64,000 nucleotides of DNA from Gossypium raimondii (lineage: Eukaryota; Streptophyta; Magnoliopsida; Malvales; Malvaceae). Of the stretch, positions 1 to 9,573 are shown piece by piece. Location: assembly GCF_025698545.1 (NCBI RefSeq), contig NC_068565.1, positions 6,138,001 through 6,202,000 on the forward strand, in the 5' to 3' direction. Positions within the stretch are counted from its first letter, which is position 1. Each line of letters opens with the position of its first letter. The position numbers and the translations under genes were made by a program. The notes beneath the pieces are model-generated. The model did no database searches, had not been told where the DNA came from, and saw only the letters and a program-made list of their open reading frames with translations.

Positions 1-43
1 TGTTCCCTGTTCTGCTAAAATATACTTGTCCTGGTGCTTCTAG

Positions 44-259
44 TCTCTGATGGAAAAGGATGATTCGAAATGCGGGCAGAATGCGGTGGTGGAGAGGAAA
101 ACCATATTAGTCCCGAAAAGTGAGACCATAGTTCATGCAATTGTTAGGAATGTTAAAACATTTGACTACCAATTAAGCAATGGTGATATGAAGCCAATAA
201 AAAAAGGTTTGAATGGTTTGAAAACAACTCGGAAGCAGCGATCCAAAGGAAGCAAGTGA
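44..259 (+). CDS. Terminal exon of an unidentified gene entering from the left
   Basis: The frame reads S-L-M-E-K-D-D and stays open to a TGA at 257-259. It is closed by a stop at 41-43 that lies inside a good 3' splice site (pyrimidine-rich stretch ending TTCTAG), so I read this as the last exon with the rest of the gene outside the window. The roughly 70 residues are charged and end in a basic stretch (TTRKQRSKGSK), which would suit a nuclear or nucleic-acid-binding tail. No domain is recognisable. An independent small gene starting at the ATG at 50 is possible but less likely. Confidence 0.45.
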   Translation, partial: SLMEKDDSKCGQNAVVERKTILVPKSETIVHAIVRNVKTFDYQLSNGDMKPIKKGLNGLKTTRKQRSKGSK

Positions 260-950
260 AAAACGAGACTGTAGAGACTTGAGAGACAAAAGTGTTTGTA
301 TATGAGGTAAAATTGGATTAGATGGAGTGTGTTATATATATGTATATGGGACTGAGTGAATTTTGATAGGTATTAGCACTCGGATCTCTAAAAGCCAGCA
401 TGGTTAGTGTAACATCATCACCCAGTTTTATAGGGACAAGATTTTGGATATTATCTCAAACGTTTTAAGGCCTATTAACATATGGCATAAATTTTAAGCA
501 CAATCCCTATATTATTGTATAACCATAGATACAACCTCAATCTTTACCATTTTGGTTAATTTAGTCTGTAACATTTCGTTTTATTTCTTCTTCAATTCTA
601 TTTAGATTCTACCAGAAAGCAATTTCACATTTTTCTTTTTTAATATTACTAGGTTAATATTTTACTATACCTCTGTAGAACACTTGTCAATCTTTTGACT
701 CTATTTGTGGAGTCTAAAAGTGTATCATTTAATTGTTTAAAGCACCATTTTCCAAATCTAATAAAATTCATCAAATTTATTTATTATATTTTCTTCATAA
801 TAAAATTGAAGAAAAAATGTGAGATTCCTCCTAATTGAAGAGAAAAGGACGAAAATTAAACCTATAATTTGCCCCAGATGAAACAAAGAGTTTGACCAAT
901 TAATTGGTGAAATCGAGTTTAGTAAGAGGAATGGTTTAAATGCCAAAAAA
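260..950. other. Gene-free AT-rich flank
   Basis: This is the 3' flank of the left-edge gene. A short minus-strand open frame near 758-946 has low-complexity hydrophobic composition and no family resemblance. I see no other feature. Confidence 0.4.
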
Positions 951-956
951 TTGATT

Positions 957-1216
957 ATATTTAATAATAATTATGTTATATTATATTTTATACTATTATA
1001 TATTATAATTTTAGTAAATTCATATAAGAATATTTAATATTAAGAATTTTATTAAATCATATATTTTAATTAAAATATATTTAATAATAATTATGTTAAA
1101 TTATATTTTATAGTATCATATATTATGATTTGAGTAAATTCATATAAGAATATTGATTATTAAGAATTTTATTAAATTATATATTTTAATTAAAATATAT
1201 TTAATAATAATTATGT
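957..1216. repeat. 120-bp AT-rich tandem repeat, just over two copies
   Basis: The phrase TTAATAATAATTATGTT recurs at 961, 1081 and 1201, exactly 120 bp apart. The units between differ at only a few positions. The segment is almost pure A/T and sits just left of a MITE-like end, so it may be the duplicated interior of that element. Confidence 0.8.
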
Positions 1217-1305
1217 TTAAATATGATTAAATTTTATTATTGATAATAATAATCTTATTAAAATTTAAATAACAATAACAATAATCATTTACCAAAACAA
1301 ATTTA

Positions 1306-1520
1306 TGCTAAGGGTATTCTAGTCATTTTAGTTTTTTTCCATTATGCTATTACACCTCTATTCCATTCAACCAAACACAAGATTACTATTACGCCTCTAT
1401 TCCATTACATTCAACCAAACAGTGGATTAGCTATTACACCTCTAATCCAATACACCTCTAATCCCAATACACCTCTAATCCAATACACCTATAATCCAAT
1501 ACAGCGAACCAAACGCACCC
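1306..1520. mobile_element. MITE end or remnant (CCAAACGCACCC terminus)
   Basis: The right end reads GCGAACCAAACGCACCC followed by TTA, the inverse of the GGGTGCGTTTGG terminus common to Tourist/Harbinger-type plant MITEs. Inward lie several copies of a short phrase (ACACCTCTAATCCAATAC, ATTCCATTCAACCAAACA). I found no matching left terminus; it may be lost, or lie beyond the AT-rich tandem repeat. Confidence 0.5.
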
Positions 1521-1523
1521 TTA

Positions 1524-2720
1524 ACCTTAAAATCAGAATTTGAGATTTAATGTATTTACAGAATTTTTTTCAAAAATAATCTTTTGATATTGGATTGCAT
1601 AATCATGATATTCACTCATTGAACATTGAGAATGTAAATAGTAAAATTAAGTAGATAAACATGAAACAGTCAATGAAGATGAAGGGAACTTAGTACACCA
1701 ACATTGGACCATAATAATTCATGGGTTTCTTCAATTAACGTGGGCACATATTCCTTGAGCCAATGAGACCAATGTGGTTGTGAAAAAAATTTTGGAGGAT
1801 GAAAAATAAATACAATAGCTCTGGAATTAATGAAACAAACTCAAAAAAGAATTAATGGTCATAATGGTCTCTAATTAAAAGCGAACAAAAGTGAAAATTT
1901 TTGGAAAAATCGAAAATGCGATTGTTCATTTTTTTGTACGATAGATGGTAAAACTTTGGGATTTGAATATTATTAAGCATGATTGTCCGTTACTAAAAGA
2001 ATGTGGCTGTATATAATTTCTAAAATGTTGTTGGTTGGAATGTAAAAACTATGAATGAGATATTAGATTTTAAAAGTTCTAATTAAGAATAATGGTGATG
2101 ATGTGAATGCAGTCTGTGAGATTGATGAGTAAAAAATTACATAATGAGATATTAAAGATTTTAATTATTGCATGATCAAAATGGAAAAAGAAGAAGATGA
2201 TGTGGATGTTTAACAATTGACCTTGACTTCAATGAATTTATTTGTGCAGAGAAGTTATTAATAAATGAGATACCGTTGTTTCTTTATATATTAAACGTTA
2301 CATTTAATTATGAAGTTGTGGGCTTTGTTTAACGAAATGGAATTATTGAGAATGAAGTTGGTGATATATGTTTATTGTATTTCATGAGATGAAAATTATA
2401 ATTTCCTTGATATTTTTGAGAAGCGAACTGTGTCAATTCGGTATGACACTTAGAGAAGACAAAAATAAAAAAATTGGTATTGGTGGAGTGGATAATTAGA
2501 TATTATAGGAAATTAAAAACACTTTTGAATTTAGGAAATTTTAATTTAGGAGTGGACTAAATTGTGATAGTGTAAGAAGTATTGGACTAAAGTGAAAATT
2601 TTAAAAGTAAAAATGATGAAATTAGATGAATGAGAAAAGAGTAAGAACTTGGAGTGTAAATTGTTCAGATTTAATTTAATTAAAATATAGAAATTAGTAG
2701 ATGAAAATATTAGTAGTTGA
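1524..2720. other. Gene-free stretch, nothing recognised
   Basis: AT-rich sequence without a convincing open frame, terminal repeat or simple repeat on either strand. It may be decayed transposon sequence, but nothing supports a family. Confidence 0.4.
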
Positions 2721-2724
2721 AACT

Positions 2725-4090
2725 GATTTCACTATGCCAGCATAATTTATCGCATTAGCCGCTGTATCTAAAGAAGCATAATGATTAATAAATTTGTTTT
2801 ATGATGTACCTCTATGACCTAAGCCAATTTCACCAATTTCTATCTATTGTGATAGTGTGGCTACTCTAGCAAAAGCATATAACCAAGTATATAAAGGAAT
2901 GTCTAGACACATTAGATTAAGACATAGTTATGTCCAAAAATTAATTTCTAATGGAACGATCACTATTAATTATGTGAGGTCAAGTGAAAATTTGGCGGAT
3001 CCTTTGATAAAAATTTTTGCTAGAGATATAGTCAACAAGACCTCAAAAGGGATGGGACTCAACCCATTAATTAGAGTCACCCATTACGGAAACTCGATTC
3101 AACGCTTGATATAACGTCAAGTCTTGAGTTCAATGAGACAAAGTATATTATTAGTATGTGACTTTTAGCACTATAAATAAATCCATCCTAAGATTAAAGT
3201 GCTAAGTACTCGTAATGATAAGGGAAGGATGAGTAATGTACTCTTAATAGACCCATAACATAAATATGTTAGAGTGTTATAATTATGAGAACACTCTTGA
3301 TGAGATTTACCTATGTAAGTGGAAGTGTGGCCGCTTCTAAAAGCTCAAAGGCTTGGCTCTGACAACACTTATGAAAAGAGGACACAGACACATGACCATA
3401 ATAGTGTCCCTGGATACTATGTATTGACTGATGTTGAAATAATTGTGTGAGATGTGTTCGATTAATCAAATGAAATAGTTGGTTCAAAGCTTAGTCTACC
3501 ATGTAATTTCGATTAACTTTAACATGTTTTCACTAAGTGAACGTTCAATCGTAAGACACCTTTATTTATAAACAAATTGATTTCCAAAAACATCAAAATC
3601 TAAAATATTTTGAAAATGGGGAGAGATTGTTGGAACATTTTCAAATATTTATAGTGTTCCAATAACTATAAATGAATTGATGAAATTAATCAAATCATAA
3701 ATCTTTTGGTCATTGATCGAAGTTATATCATTTGATTTTGAAAGAATTATTCAAACAATATTGTTTGAATAGTTATAATATTAAATGAATAATTTTATAT
3801 TTTTAAAGACATTATTATTCAGAAAAGACGCCTATTGAAAGATGTTTCTTTGAAGAGAGATGGAAATTCCTATAAATAGTAATGAGTTTTTATTGTATCC
3901 TTCGAAGAATTTTTTTGCACACCGAAAATAGGTGAGGGTGAATATAAATAGTGGTTTGATACACGTCTTGAAGCCTTATCCTATTTCTTGTTTTTTTGTT
4001 CAAGTTCCGTTCGTGTGTTCGAGTGTTTCCTCACCGAAGTTTTTGTACTAACACTTGTTTTGTCCAAAAGAAATTATTTGATTTGGTCAG
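2725..4090 (+). mobile_element. Ty1/copia retrotransposon fossil, 3' part only
   Basis: The left part matches the RNase H end of a Ty1/copia polyprotein: phrases such as IRLRHSYV, NYVRSSENLADPL and the downstream GMGLNP are typical. A polypurine tract (GGGGAGAGAT, about 3618-3627) is followed by a 3' LTR opening TGTTGGAAC. The 5' LTR, gag, integrase and RT are absent, so the element is truncated and broken. It lies in the same orientation as the DUF2921 gene that follows. The right boundary is approximate. Confidence 0.8.
3628..4090 (+). repeat. 3' LTR of the copia fossil
   Basis: It begins TGTTGGAAC directly after the polypurine tract. It holds a TATA-like TATAAATAG at about 3871 and another near 3945, as expected of a U3 promoter. 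The exact end (somewhere between about 4085 and 4110) is unclear because no second LTR is available for comparison. Confidence 0.65.
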
Positions 4091-4254
4091 CATCTATTCC
4101 CTCAATCAGTCTATAGAATGTGGAGAATTAGTTACTAGGCTCACTTTGTACGTTCAAAAATAAAAGAAAATCTAAATTTATAAATGATTTATGTTTCTCA
4201 TTCTTGTATGCAAGTAATTTAGGATGAACTAGAGAAAATATTGTCATTTTCCAT

Positions 4255-4538
4255 TTATTATTATACAATTTATGTCAACATTTAATAAGTTGCTTTCTAA
4301 TCAATTCCAATGATACCTTCTTGGCATATATGCATATCAGTTTCAGAAATTAGAAAAATGTTTGTAGCAAATTGTCTCCACATGCAGTCTTTGTCCAATC
4401 TCTAATAAACAAACATTTCGGTTTTGGATGCTTCAACTATATAAAATATGTAAACTTGAAAATGACAAATTCAACAACAACGAAAAATCAGTCACACATC
4501 AAAAAACTGATTGTTCCTTCTTTGGAATTGCAGAGGCA
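4255..4538 (+). promoter_or_regulatory. Promoter and 5' leader of DUF2921 gene 1
   Basis: A TATA box (CTATATAAAATATG) lies at about 4437-4450, roughly 100 bp before the ATG at 4539. Parts of this stretch (TTATACAATTTATGTCAACATT and the CACATGCAGTCTTTGTCCA region) recur before the relic copy near 8930 and before gene 2 near 9300, so the upstream region was duplicated with the genes. Confidence 0.6.
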
Positions 4539-7334
4539 ATGAAACCTTCAATGTGTCTATGGCTATGTACACTCAAAATTTCCTTTCTTTGCTTTAGTTT
4601 CTCAGTGAAGCCTGTCTCATCTGTTCTACACTCTTACTCTGATCATTGTTTTTCAATTGTTCCTGAACCAGTCCCCATCTCCGAACCTCCCGGTTACGAG
4701 TTTGGTTCATTTGGTCCATCCCAATCTGGTTTTTACTACTCTGATGGAGATTTCAGAGTTGTTAGTTCAAACATAACCAGGTATACAAATTCATTCTCGT
4801 TTTACACCGCTGCGGTGAGCCAAACAGATAAAGATGGTGTGTTTATGATCGAAGGAAGCTTTGAGCTCCAAAGTCCATTTGTTTTACAAAGCCTCTTATA
4901 CGGAAGTGGATCATCAAAAGGTTCAGTTTCCACACCTCACATACCGCCTACGGTTGCTGATTATACGAATCCGTTTATTTTGAAGCTGCACGGCTTCTGG
5001 TACGAATCCCTGGGGGAACTTTGTATGGTTGGAACAGGTTCTTCATACTTGAAAGAAGGTACTCTGCTTACACCTGTAGCTGTTCTTAAGCTTCATAATA
5101 TCAAGACTTCAAGTAGCATTACTAGTTTGATTACTGGCACTTTGGAGAGTTTGAGTCCTAGCAATGATAGTAATTATTTTGAACCAATCTCCATATTGTT
5201 GTTCCCACAATTGAACTACAAGTTTACCTTTGTGTCTGGAGATTCCGCTGACGAGCTTTCCGATGGAAGTGATCCCGAAAAGAATTTACCAGTATATGAT
5301 GTGTTGCCAGGAAGATCCTTTTGTTCAAAGTTCACAAGCCTTGTATTTAGAAATGTATATAATTTGCAGTATACAGGGTGCAGATCCAACAAGAAGTGTC
5401 TCCCTCGAGATGGGGTGATTGCCAATTTGCCCGGTTCTATGTCTTTAAGTGCCGTTGATTGTTCGGATGTTCTAAAGAGAGTTCAGATTTTGCTAACGTT
5501 TGATGATAATATCAAGCTTTCAAGGCACGAAAAGCGTTTTGATCCCAACACAACATTGATCGGAGAAGGAATATGGGATGATAAGAAGAATCAGTTGCAT
5601 GTTTTGCTTTGTCGGTTTCTCGACATTGGAAACTCTTGGTCTAATGCACATGTTGGGGATTGCACAACAAGGTTGAGCTTGAGGTTCCCTGCAATCTGGT
5701 CAATCAAAGAGACCAGTACCATAATGGGGCAAATTTGGACCAACAAAACCGTGGATGATTCAGGTTACTTTGAAAAAGTTGTGTTTCGAAGTACTGAGAA
5801 TCGCATCGATACTCTTTATAGATCAAAGTACGAATATACTGAACTTGACAGAGTAAGTAATTTATGCACGGAAAAGAAACTTGCAAGAAACAAGAGACAA
5901 AGGTACCCTAGTCCCAAATTTTCCGGGATGAGGTTCAGCATATCGGTTAAAAGTTCAAAAGGAAGGACTGGATGGGGTTTTGCAGATGCTCTGACCGTGA
6001 ATAATCAGTTGTACAAGCACACCCACCTTATGTTTGCTGCCATCAATGATGACTTCGAGAGGCTTACAAGGTGGGAACCTCAGGGCCGAGTCAACATTAG
6101 CTACATTATAGACATCAAATGGCACACTCCTCCGAAGTTAACTAATGAAGGTAGTGCATCTATTGCACTTGATGAGAAAATGGAGATCACTGCTGAAGGG
6201 ATTTATGATGCTGACACAGGAGGCTTGTGTATGGTTGGCTGCAGAAAGATTGCATCGATTGATCAGTTTGGAAATGCTTCTATGGACTGTGACATTATTC
6301 TTAACTTTCAATTTGCTCCGGTAAAGGGGTTCAAGAACGAACGGTATATTCGGGGAAGAATCAGAAGCATACGAGAGAAATCTGATCTTCTTTATTTTCA
6401 TCCTCTAGATGTGTCTTCTGTTGCTTACAGCAGGGAGCAAGCTAGGCATACCATTTGGACCATGGATCTTGAGATTGCCATGGTTGTAATATCTCAAACA
6501 CTTGTATGTCTATTTGTGAGATCTCAGCTCTATCATTCGAAAAGGCAGCCAAATAGACTCCCCTTTACTTCACTTGTTATGCTTGTGATCTTTACCCTGG
6601 GCCAACTGATTCCTCTGGTTCTTAACTATGAGGCCTTATTCCATCAAAAGAATGATCAGGGTACCGTGTTGTTTCAAACCGGCGGATGGCTCGAAGTAAA
6701 TGAGATAATCGTAAGGATAACTTCAATGGTAGCTTTCTTGTTGCAGCTCCGTATTCTCCAGCAAGCATTTTTGAGTAGATCGAACAACAGAAACGGAAAA
6801 GGCCTATGGTTTGCTGAGAAAATGACCTTGCTTGTCACACTACCATTGTATCTTTATGGTGCATTCGTTGTTCTGCTTGCCGATAGGGGGAACTATAGAT
6901 GCGACACTGTGTTGCTTCCCACTCGTCCAGTTGACTACTGGCAGCGTTCGACTTGGGATGACCTGAAATCATATGCAGGTTTAATCTCAGATGGTTTCCT
7001 TTTGCCCCAAATACTGTTCAATATATTCTCGAGCTCTAGAGAAAATGCACTTAGCCCCTCGTTCTATATCGGTACCAGTCTGGTTCGGTGGCTGCCGCAT
7101 GCATATGATCTCTACTGTGACCACAGCTATGTTGAATACAAGGGAACATCAATTTACGCGAACCCTGCAAAGGATTTTTTCTCCACTGCATGGGATGTCG
7201 TTATCCTTATTGGTGTTTTGCTGTTAGCTGCAATCATTTACTTGCAACAGCAATTTGGTGGTTGCTGCATTGTTCCAAAGAGATTTAGCTGGCGGAAAAG
7301 CTATGAAAAAATCCCAGCGGTGGGCCAATCATAA
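4539..7334 (+). CDS. DUF2921 family membrane protein, copy 1
   Basis: An intronless 931-residue protein of the plant DUF2921 (PF11145) family; no biochemical function is established for the family as far as I know. Residues 1-28 from MKPSMCLWL form a signal peptide or anchor. A large Cys- and Asn-rich extracytosolic region follows. From about residue 643 come seven or so hydrophobic segments (LEIAMVVISQTLVCLFV, SLVMLVIFTLGQLIPLVL, through VVILIGVLLLAAIIYL near 885), then a short basic tail. The ectodomain contains a phrase of the form G-[FI]-[WY]-x4/5-[GN]-x-L three times, near residues 151, 344 and 554. An in-frame ATG at 4428 would add 37 residues, but the TATA box lies just downstream of it, so 4539 is preferred. 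It is a tandem paralogue of the genes at 9574 and 14249. Confidence 0.88.
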   Translation: MKPSMCLWLCTLKISFLCFSFSVKPVSSVLHSYSDHCFSIVPEPVPISEPPGYEFGSFGPSQSGFYYSDGDFRVVSSNITRYTNSFSFYTAAVSQTDKDGVFMIEGSFELQSPFVLQSLLYGSGSSKGSVSTPHIPPTVADYTNPFILKLHGFWYESLGELCMVGTGSSYLKEGTLLTPVAVLKLHNIKTSSSITSLITGTLESLSPSNDSNYFEPISILLFPQLNYKFTFVSGDSADELSDGSDPEKNLPVYDVLPGRSFCSKFTSLVFRNVYNLQYTGCRSNKKCLPRDGVIANLPGSMSLSAVDCSDVLKRVQILLTFDDNIKLSRHEKRFDPNTTLIGEGIWDDKKNQLHVLLCRFLDIGNSWSNAHVGDCTTRLSLRFPAIWSIKETSTIMGQIWTNKTVDDSGYFEKVVFRSTENRIDTLYRSKYEYTELDRVSNLCTEKKLARNKRQRYPSPKFSGMRFSISVKSSKGRTGWGFADALTVNNQLYKHTHLMFAAINDDFERLTRWEPQGRVNISYIIDIKWHTPPKLTNEGSASIALDEKMEITAEGIYDADTGGLCMVGCRKIASIDQFGNASMDCDIILNFQFAPVKGFKNERYIRGRIRSIREKSDLLYFHPLDVSSVAYSREQARHTIWTMDLEIAMVVISQTLVCLFVRSQLYHSKRQPNRLPFTSLVMLVIFTLGQLIPLVLNYEALFHQKNDQGTVLFQTGGWLEVNEIIVRITSMVAFLLQLRILQQAFLSRSNNRNGKGLWFAEKMTLLVTLPLYLYGAFVVLLADRGNYRCDTVLLPTRPVDYWQRSTWDDLKSYAGLISDGFLLPQILFNIFSSSRENALSPSFYIGTSLVRWLPHAYDLYCDHSYVEYKGTSIYANPAKDFFSTAWDVVILIGVLLLAAIIYLQQQFGGCCIVPKRFSWRKSYEKIPAVGQS

Positions 7335-7904
7335 GTCCCTCACAAGTTTAGTGCTTAATTTGGTGTGTGTTTCCCAGTCAGTGTCTATCTACTATGTATG
7401 TACCCCAAGAACTTTTGCTTTTGGTTCAAAAAATGTTTCCTAAAAATGTAATTTGATTCAAAAGAGTGTTAAGACATATCCAGCTAACTATCGCATCAAG
7501 TCCCATTAGAGAGATTACTCCGCCAAGCACCACTCTCGTCCATGATTAAGGTAATGCCAAGCTCTATCACTCTAGTAAGACCCCTATCATTCATAATTAA
7601 CATGCTTTGTAATTCCATCACATCAACTTATATCATTGACTTAACCAGAAATCTACACTGCATATCCTAAGTGACAACCTGCCAACCAAGAAAAGACATG
7701 TGGCCTACGCATATCTCCCTTGAATAAATCTCCAAAGCTCGTGAAGAGAGAGAACAACATTATCAACTAACTTCTTCCCCTCTCCCCTCTAGCAATTCCT
7801 AAACCCCTCCTCTTCCGTGAACGCCATTTGCACCTGTCGACCCACTGAGTGAACTGTCACCAAAGACATCCTATAGTTGCATCCTTTTATATTCCATCTT
7901 CCAT
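7335..7904. other. Intergenic, nothing recognised
   Basis: The 3' flank of DUF2921 gene 1, followed by about 400 bp of sequence with no open frame or terminal repeat. Its C/T-rich plus strand (for example near 7770-7810) could be an old LTR fragment, but I cannot assign it. Confidence 0.35.
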
Positions 7905-8310
7905 TTATTAGCCGGCATAGATCTCATGAGACCCGCCCAGCCCACTATTACTACGAAAAAAGCCCTGCCCTTTTCCTTCGCTACTAGGAGAGTAAGCAAC
8001 CTCTATTAGCGCCAGGCCTTGAGTCGAATTGATCGTGTCATGTGCAACGTCCATCAATGATGGTTCATTAATGTCCATTGATTTAGACTCCTTCCCCCTT
8101 CCCAACTACGAATAAGATCGAGAGGAGCCCGAAAGCCCTGGGCAGATCGGCCGGGTCTTTCCCTGTTGTTCTGTTCCCGTCACGATAAAGGCGCACGGAA
8201 GAGGTATGCCCAGCGCGCGGAGGATCCGTTGAGAGTTTCTGTTGTCTCGGTAGGGAACTGTACGATCTTTTCCTTTTCCTTTTAAGGCTATAATCTTCTC
8301 CATTTCTTTA
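7905..8310. other. Probable organelle-derived insert (mitochondrial-like DNA)
   Basis: This 400-bp block is far more GC-rich than its surroundings. It carries phrases reminiscent of plant mitochondrial intergenic DNA (GATCGAGAGGAGCCCGAAAG, GGGCAGATCGGCCGGGTC). Two short minus-strand frames are open across it (8106-8303 and 7908-8105), but neither resembles a nuclear gene. I infer a nuclear mitochondrial insertion (NUMT) from composition and memory, not from an alignment. Confidence 0.45.
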
Positions 8311-8343
8311 GTTTTCTAGAAATGTCGTTAAGTGATACTTGAA

Positions 8344-8852
8344 ATCGCTGTTTGAGCAGTTGTTTATTACTTTTGAAAAATGTTGAAAAAATATTTTTGA
8401 AGGGTGATTTTAAAAAATTTAGTTTAAAATTTAAGTGTTCAAATATATATTTAAATAATAGTTAATATTATTATATTTTAATAAAAATATAAAAATTATT
8501 ATAATTTTTAATATTTTAATATATGAAATATAAAGTTTAAATATTTTAAGTAATAAATATTAATTATTTATAAAATTTAATTAGAATATATAAATTATAT
8601 TTTAAATATTTAAATATAATGATTAAATATTTGTAATTAGTATTTTAAAAATATTTTTTTATTTTTAATTAATGATTTTAACACAATTGTAATTAAATAC
8701 CAAGAAAAAAATAAAAATACTATATTATTGGAATGATGAAAAAATAATTAAGCACCAAAAGTATTTTTGAGAGGGGAAAAACTAAAATTTTTAACTTTTC
8801 ATTTTCAGCTCATTTTCAAAAGTGACAGCTTGTTCTTCACAGCTTTTCTTTC
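8344..8852. mobile_element. AT-rich foldback element, MITE candidate
   Basis: The left end (GCTGTTTGAGCAGTTG...ACTTTTGAAAAATG) is imperfectly repeated in inverse orientation at the right end (CATTTTCAAAAGTGACAGC...CACAGC). The interior is almost pure A/T. This is the shape of a non-autonomous DNA transposon. The boundaries are approximate and no target duplication was clear. Confidence 0.45.
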
Positions 8853-8929
8853 AAATATTTTTAGAGTCAAAAGTGTTTTTTTTAAGCTGGGCTAAGTCTA
8901 AAAGACATATTCGTTGCGGATTTGGGATT

Positions 8930-9291
8930 ATACAAATTATGTTAACATTTAATAAGTTTCCAGCAGAAAAGAGACAATGCAGGCCTGTTAAAAAAAAGAG
9001 ATTACAATGACATTCTGGACTTCTGATGCAGTCTTTATCCACTCCATGATAAACAAATTTTTTGATTCTGGAAGCTGGAAACTTGTAAATGACAAATTCA
9101 GCAAAACTCATTTCTGATATATGTACCACAACTTCATTTACACTTCAAAAAACTGTTTGTTCCTGTTTTGAAATTACATAGGCGATGAGACCTTCAATGT
9201 TTCTATGGCTATGTACGATCATTGTTCTCCGATTGTTCCCGAGTCAGTCCCCAATTCCAAACCTCCCATTTACGAGTTAGGTCCATTTATA
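8930..9291 (+). pseudogene. Relic DUF2921 copy: promoter plus truncated 5' end
   Basis: The block from about 8930 to 9184 closely matches the region before gene 2 (about 9304-9573), including TAAGTTTCCAGCAGAAAAGA and GATATATGTACCACAACTTC. It is followed by an ATG at 9185 and about 100 bp matching the start of the DUF2921 genes. Relative to gene 2 about 70 bp are missing after TGTACG (gene 2 positions 9607-9676), which removes most of the signal sequence and shifts the frame, leaving 31 codons to a TAG at 9278-9280. The match stops at 9291, where the next copy of the upstream repeat begins. It is the stub of a third unit in this tandem array, almost certainly non-functional. Confidence 0.85.
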
Positions 9292-9300
9292 TAATAAATT

Positions 9301-9573
9301 ATTATTATACAAATTATGTCAACATTTAATAAGTTTCCAGCAGAAAAGAGACAATGCAGGCCTGTTAAAGAAAAATATCTACTCGGGGAGATTCCAATGA
9401 CTTTCTGGACTTTTGATGCAGTCTTTATCCATTCTATAATAAACAAATATTTCGATTAAGTATGCTGGAAACTTGACAGTGACAAATTCAACAAAATTCA
9501 TTTCTGATATATGTACCACAACTTCATTTACACATCAAAAACTGATAGTTCCTTCTTTCAAATTACAAAGGCA
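9301..9573 (+). promoter_or_regulatory. Upstream region of DUF2921 gene 2
   Basis: This is the second copy of the upstream repeat seen at about 8930. It is nearly collinear, with a short extra run (ATATCTACTCGGGGAG) near 9371-9390. The TATA box of gene 1 is not preserved at the equivalent place, so the core promoter of gene 2 may differ. An in-frame ATG at 9511 precedes the preferred start. Confidence 0.5.

Noticed and set aside
4521-4536. Intron acceptor (TTTGGAATTGCAG) just before DUF2921 gene 1
   Set aside because: The equivalent site in gene 2 lacks AG, and the TATA box about 90 bp upstream makes an unspliced leader more likely.
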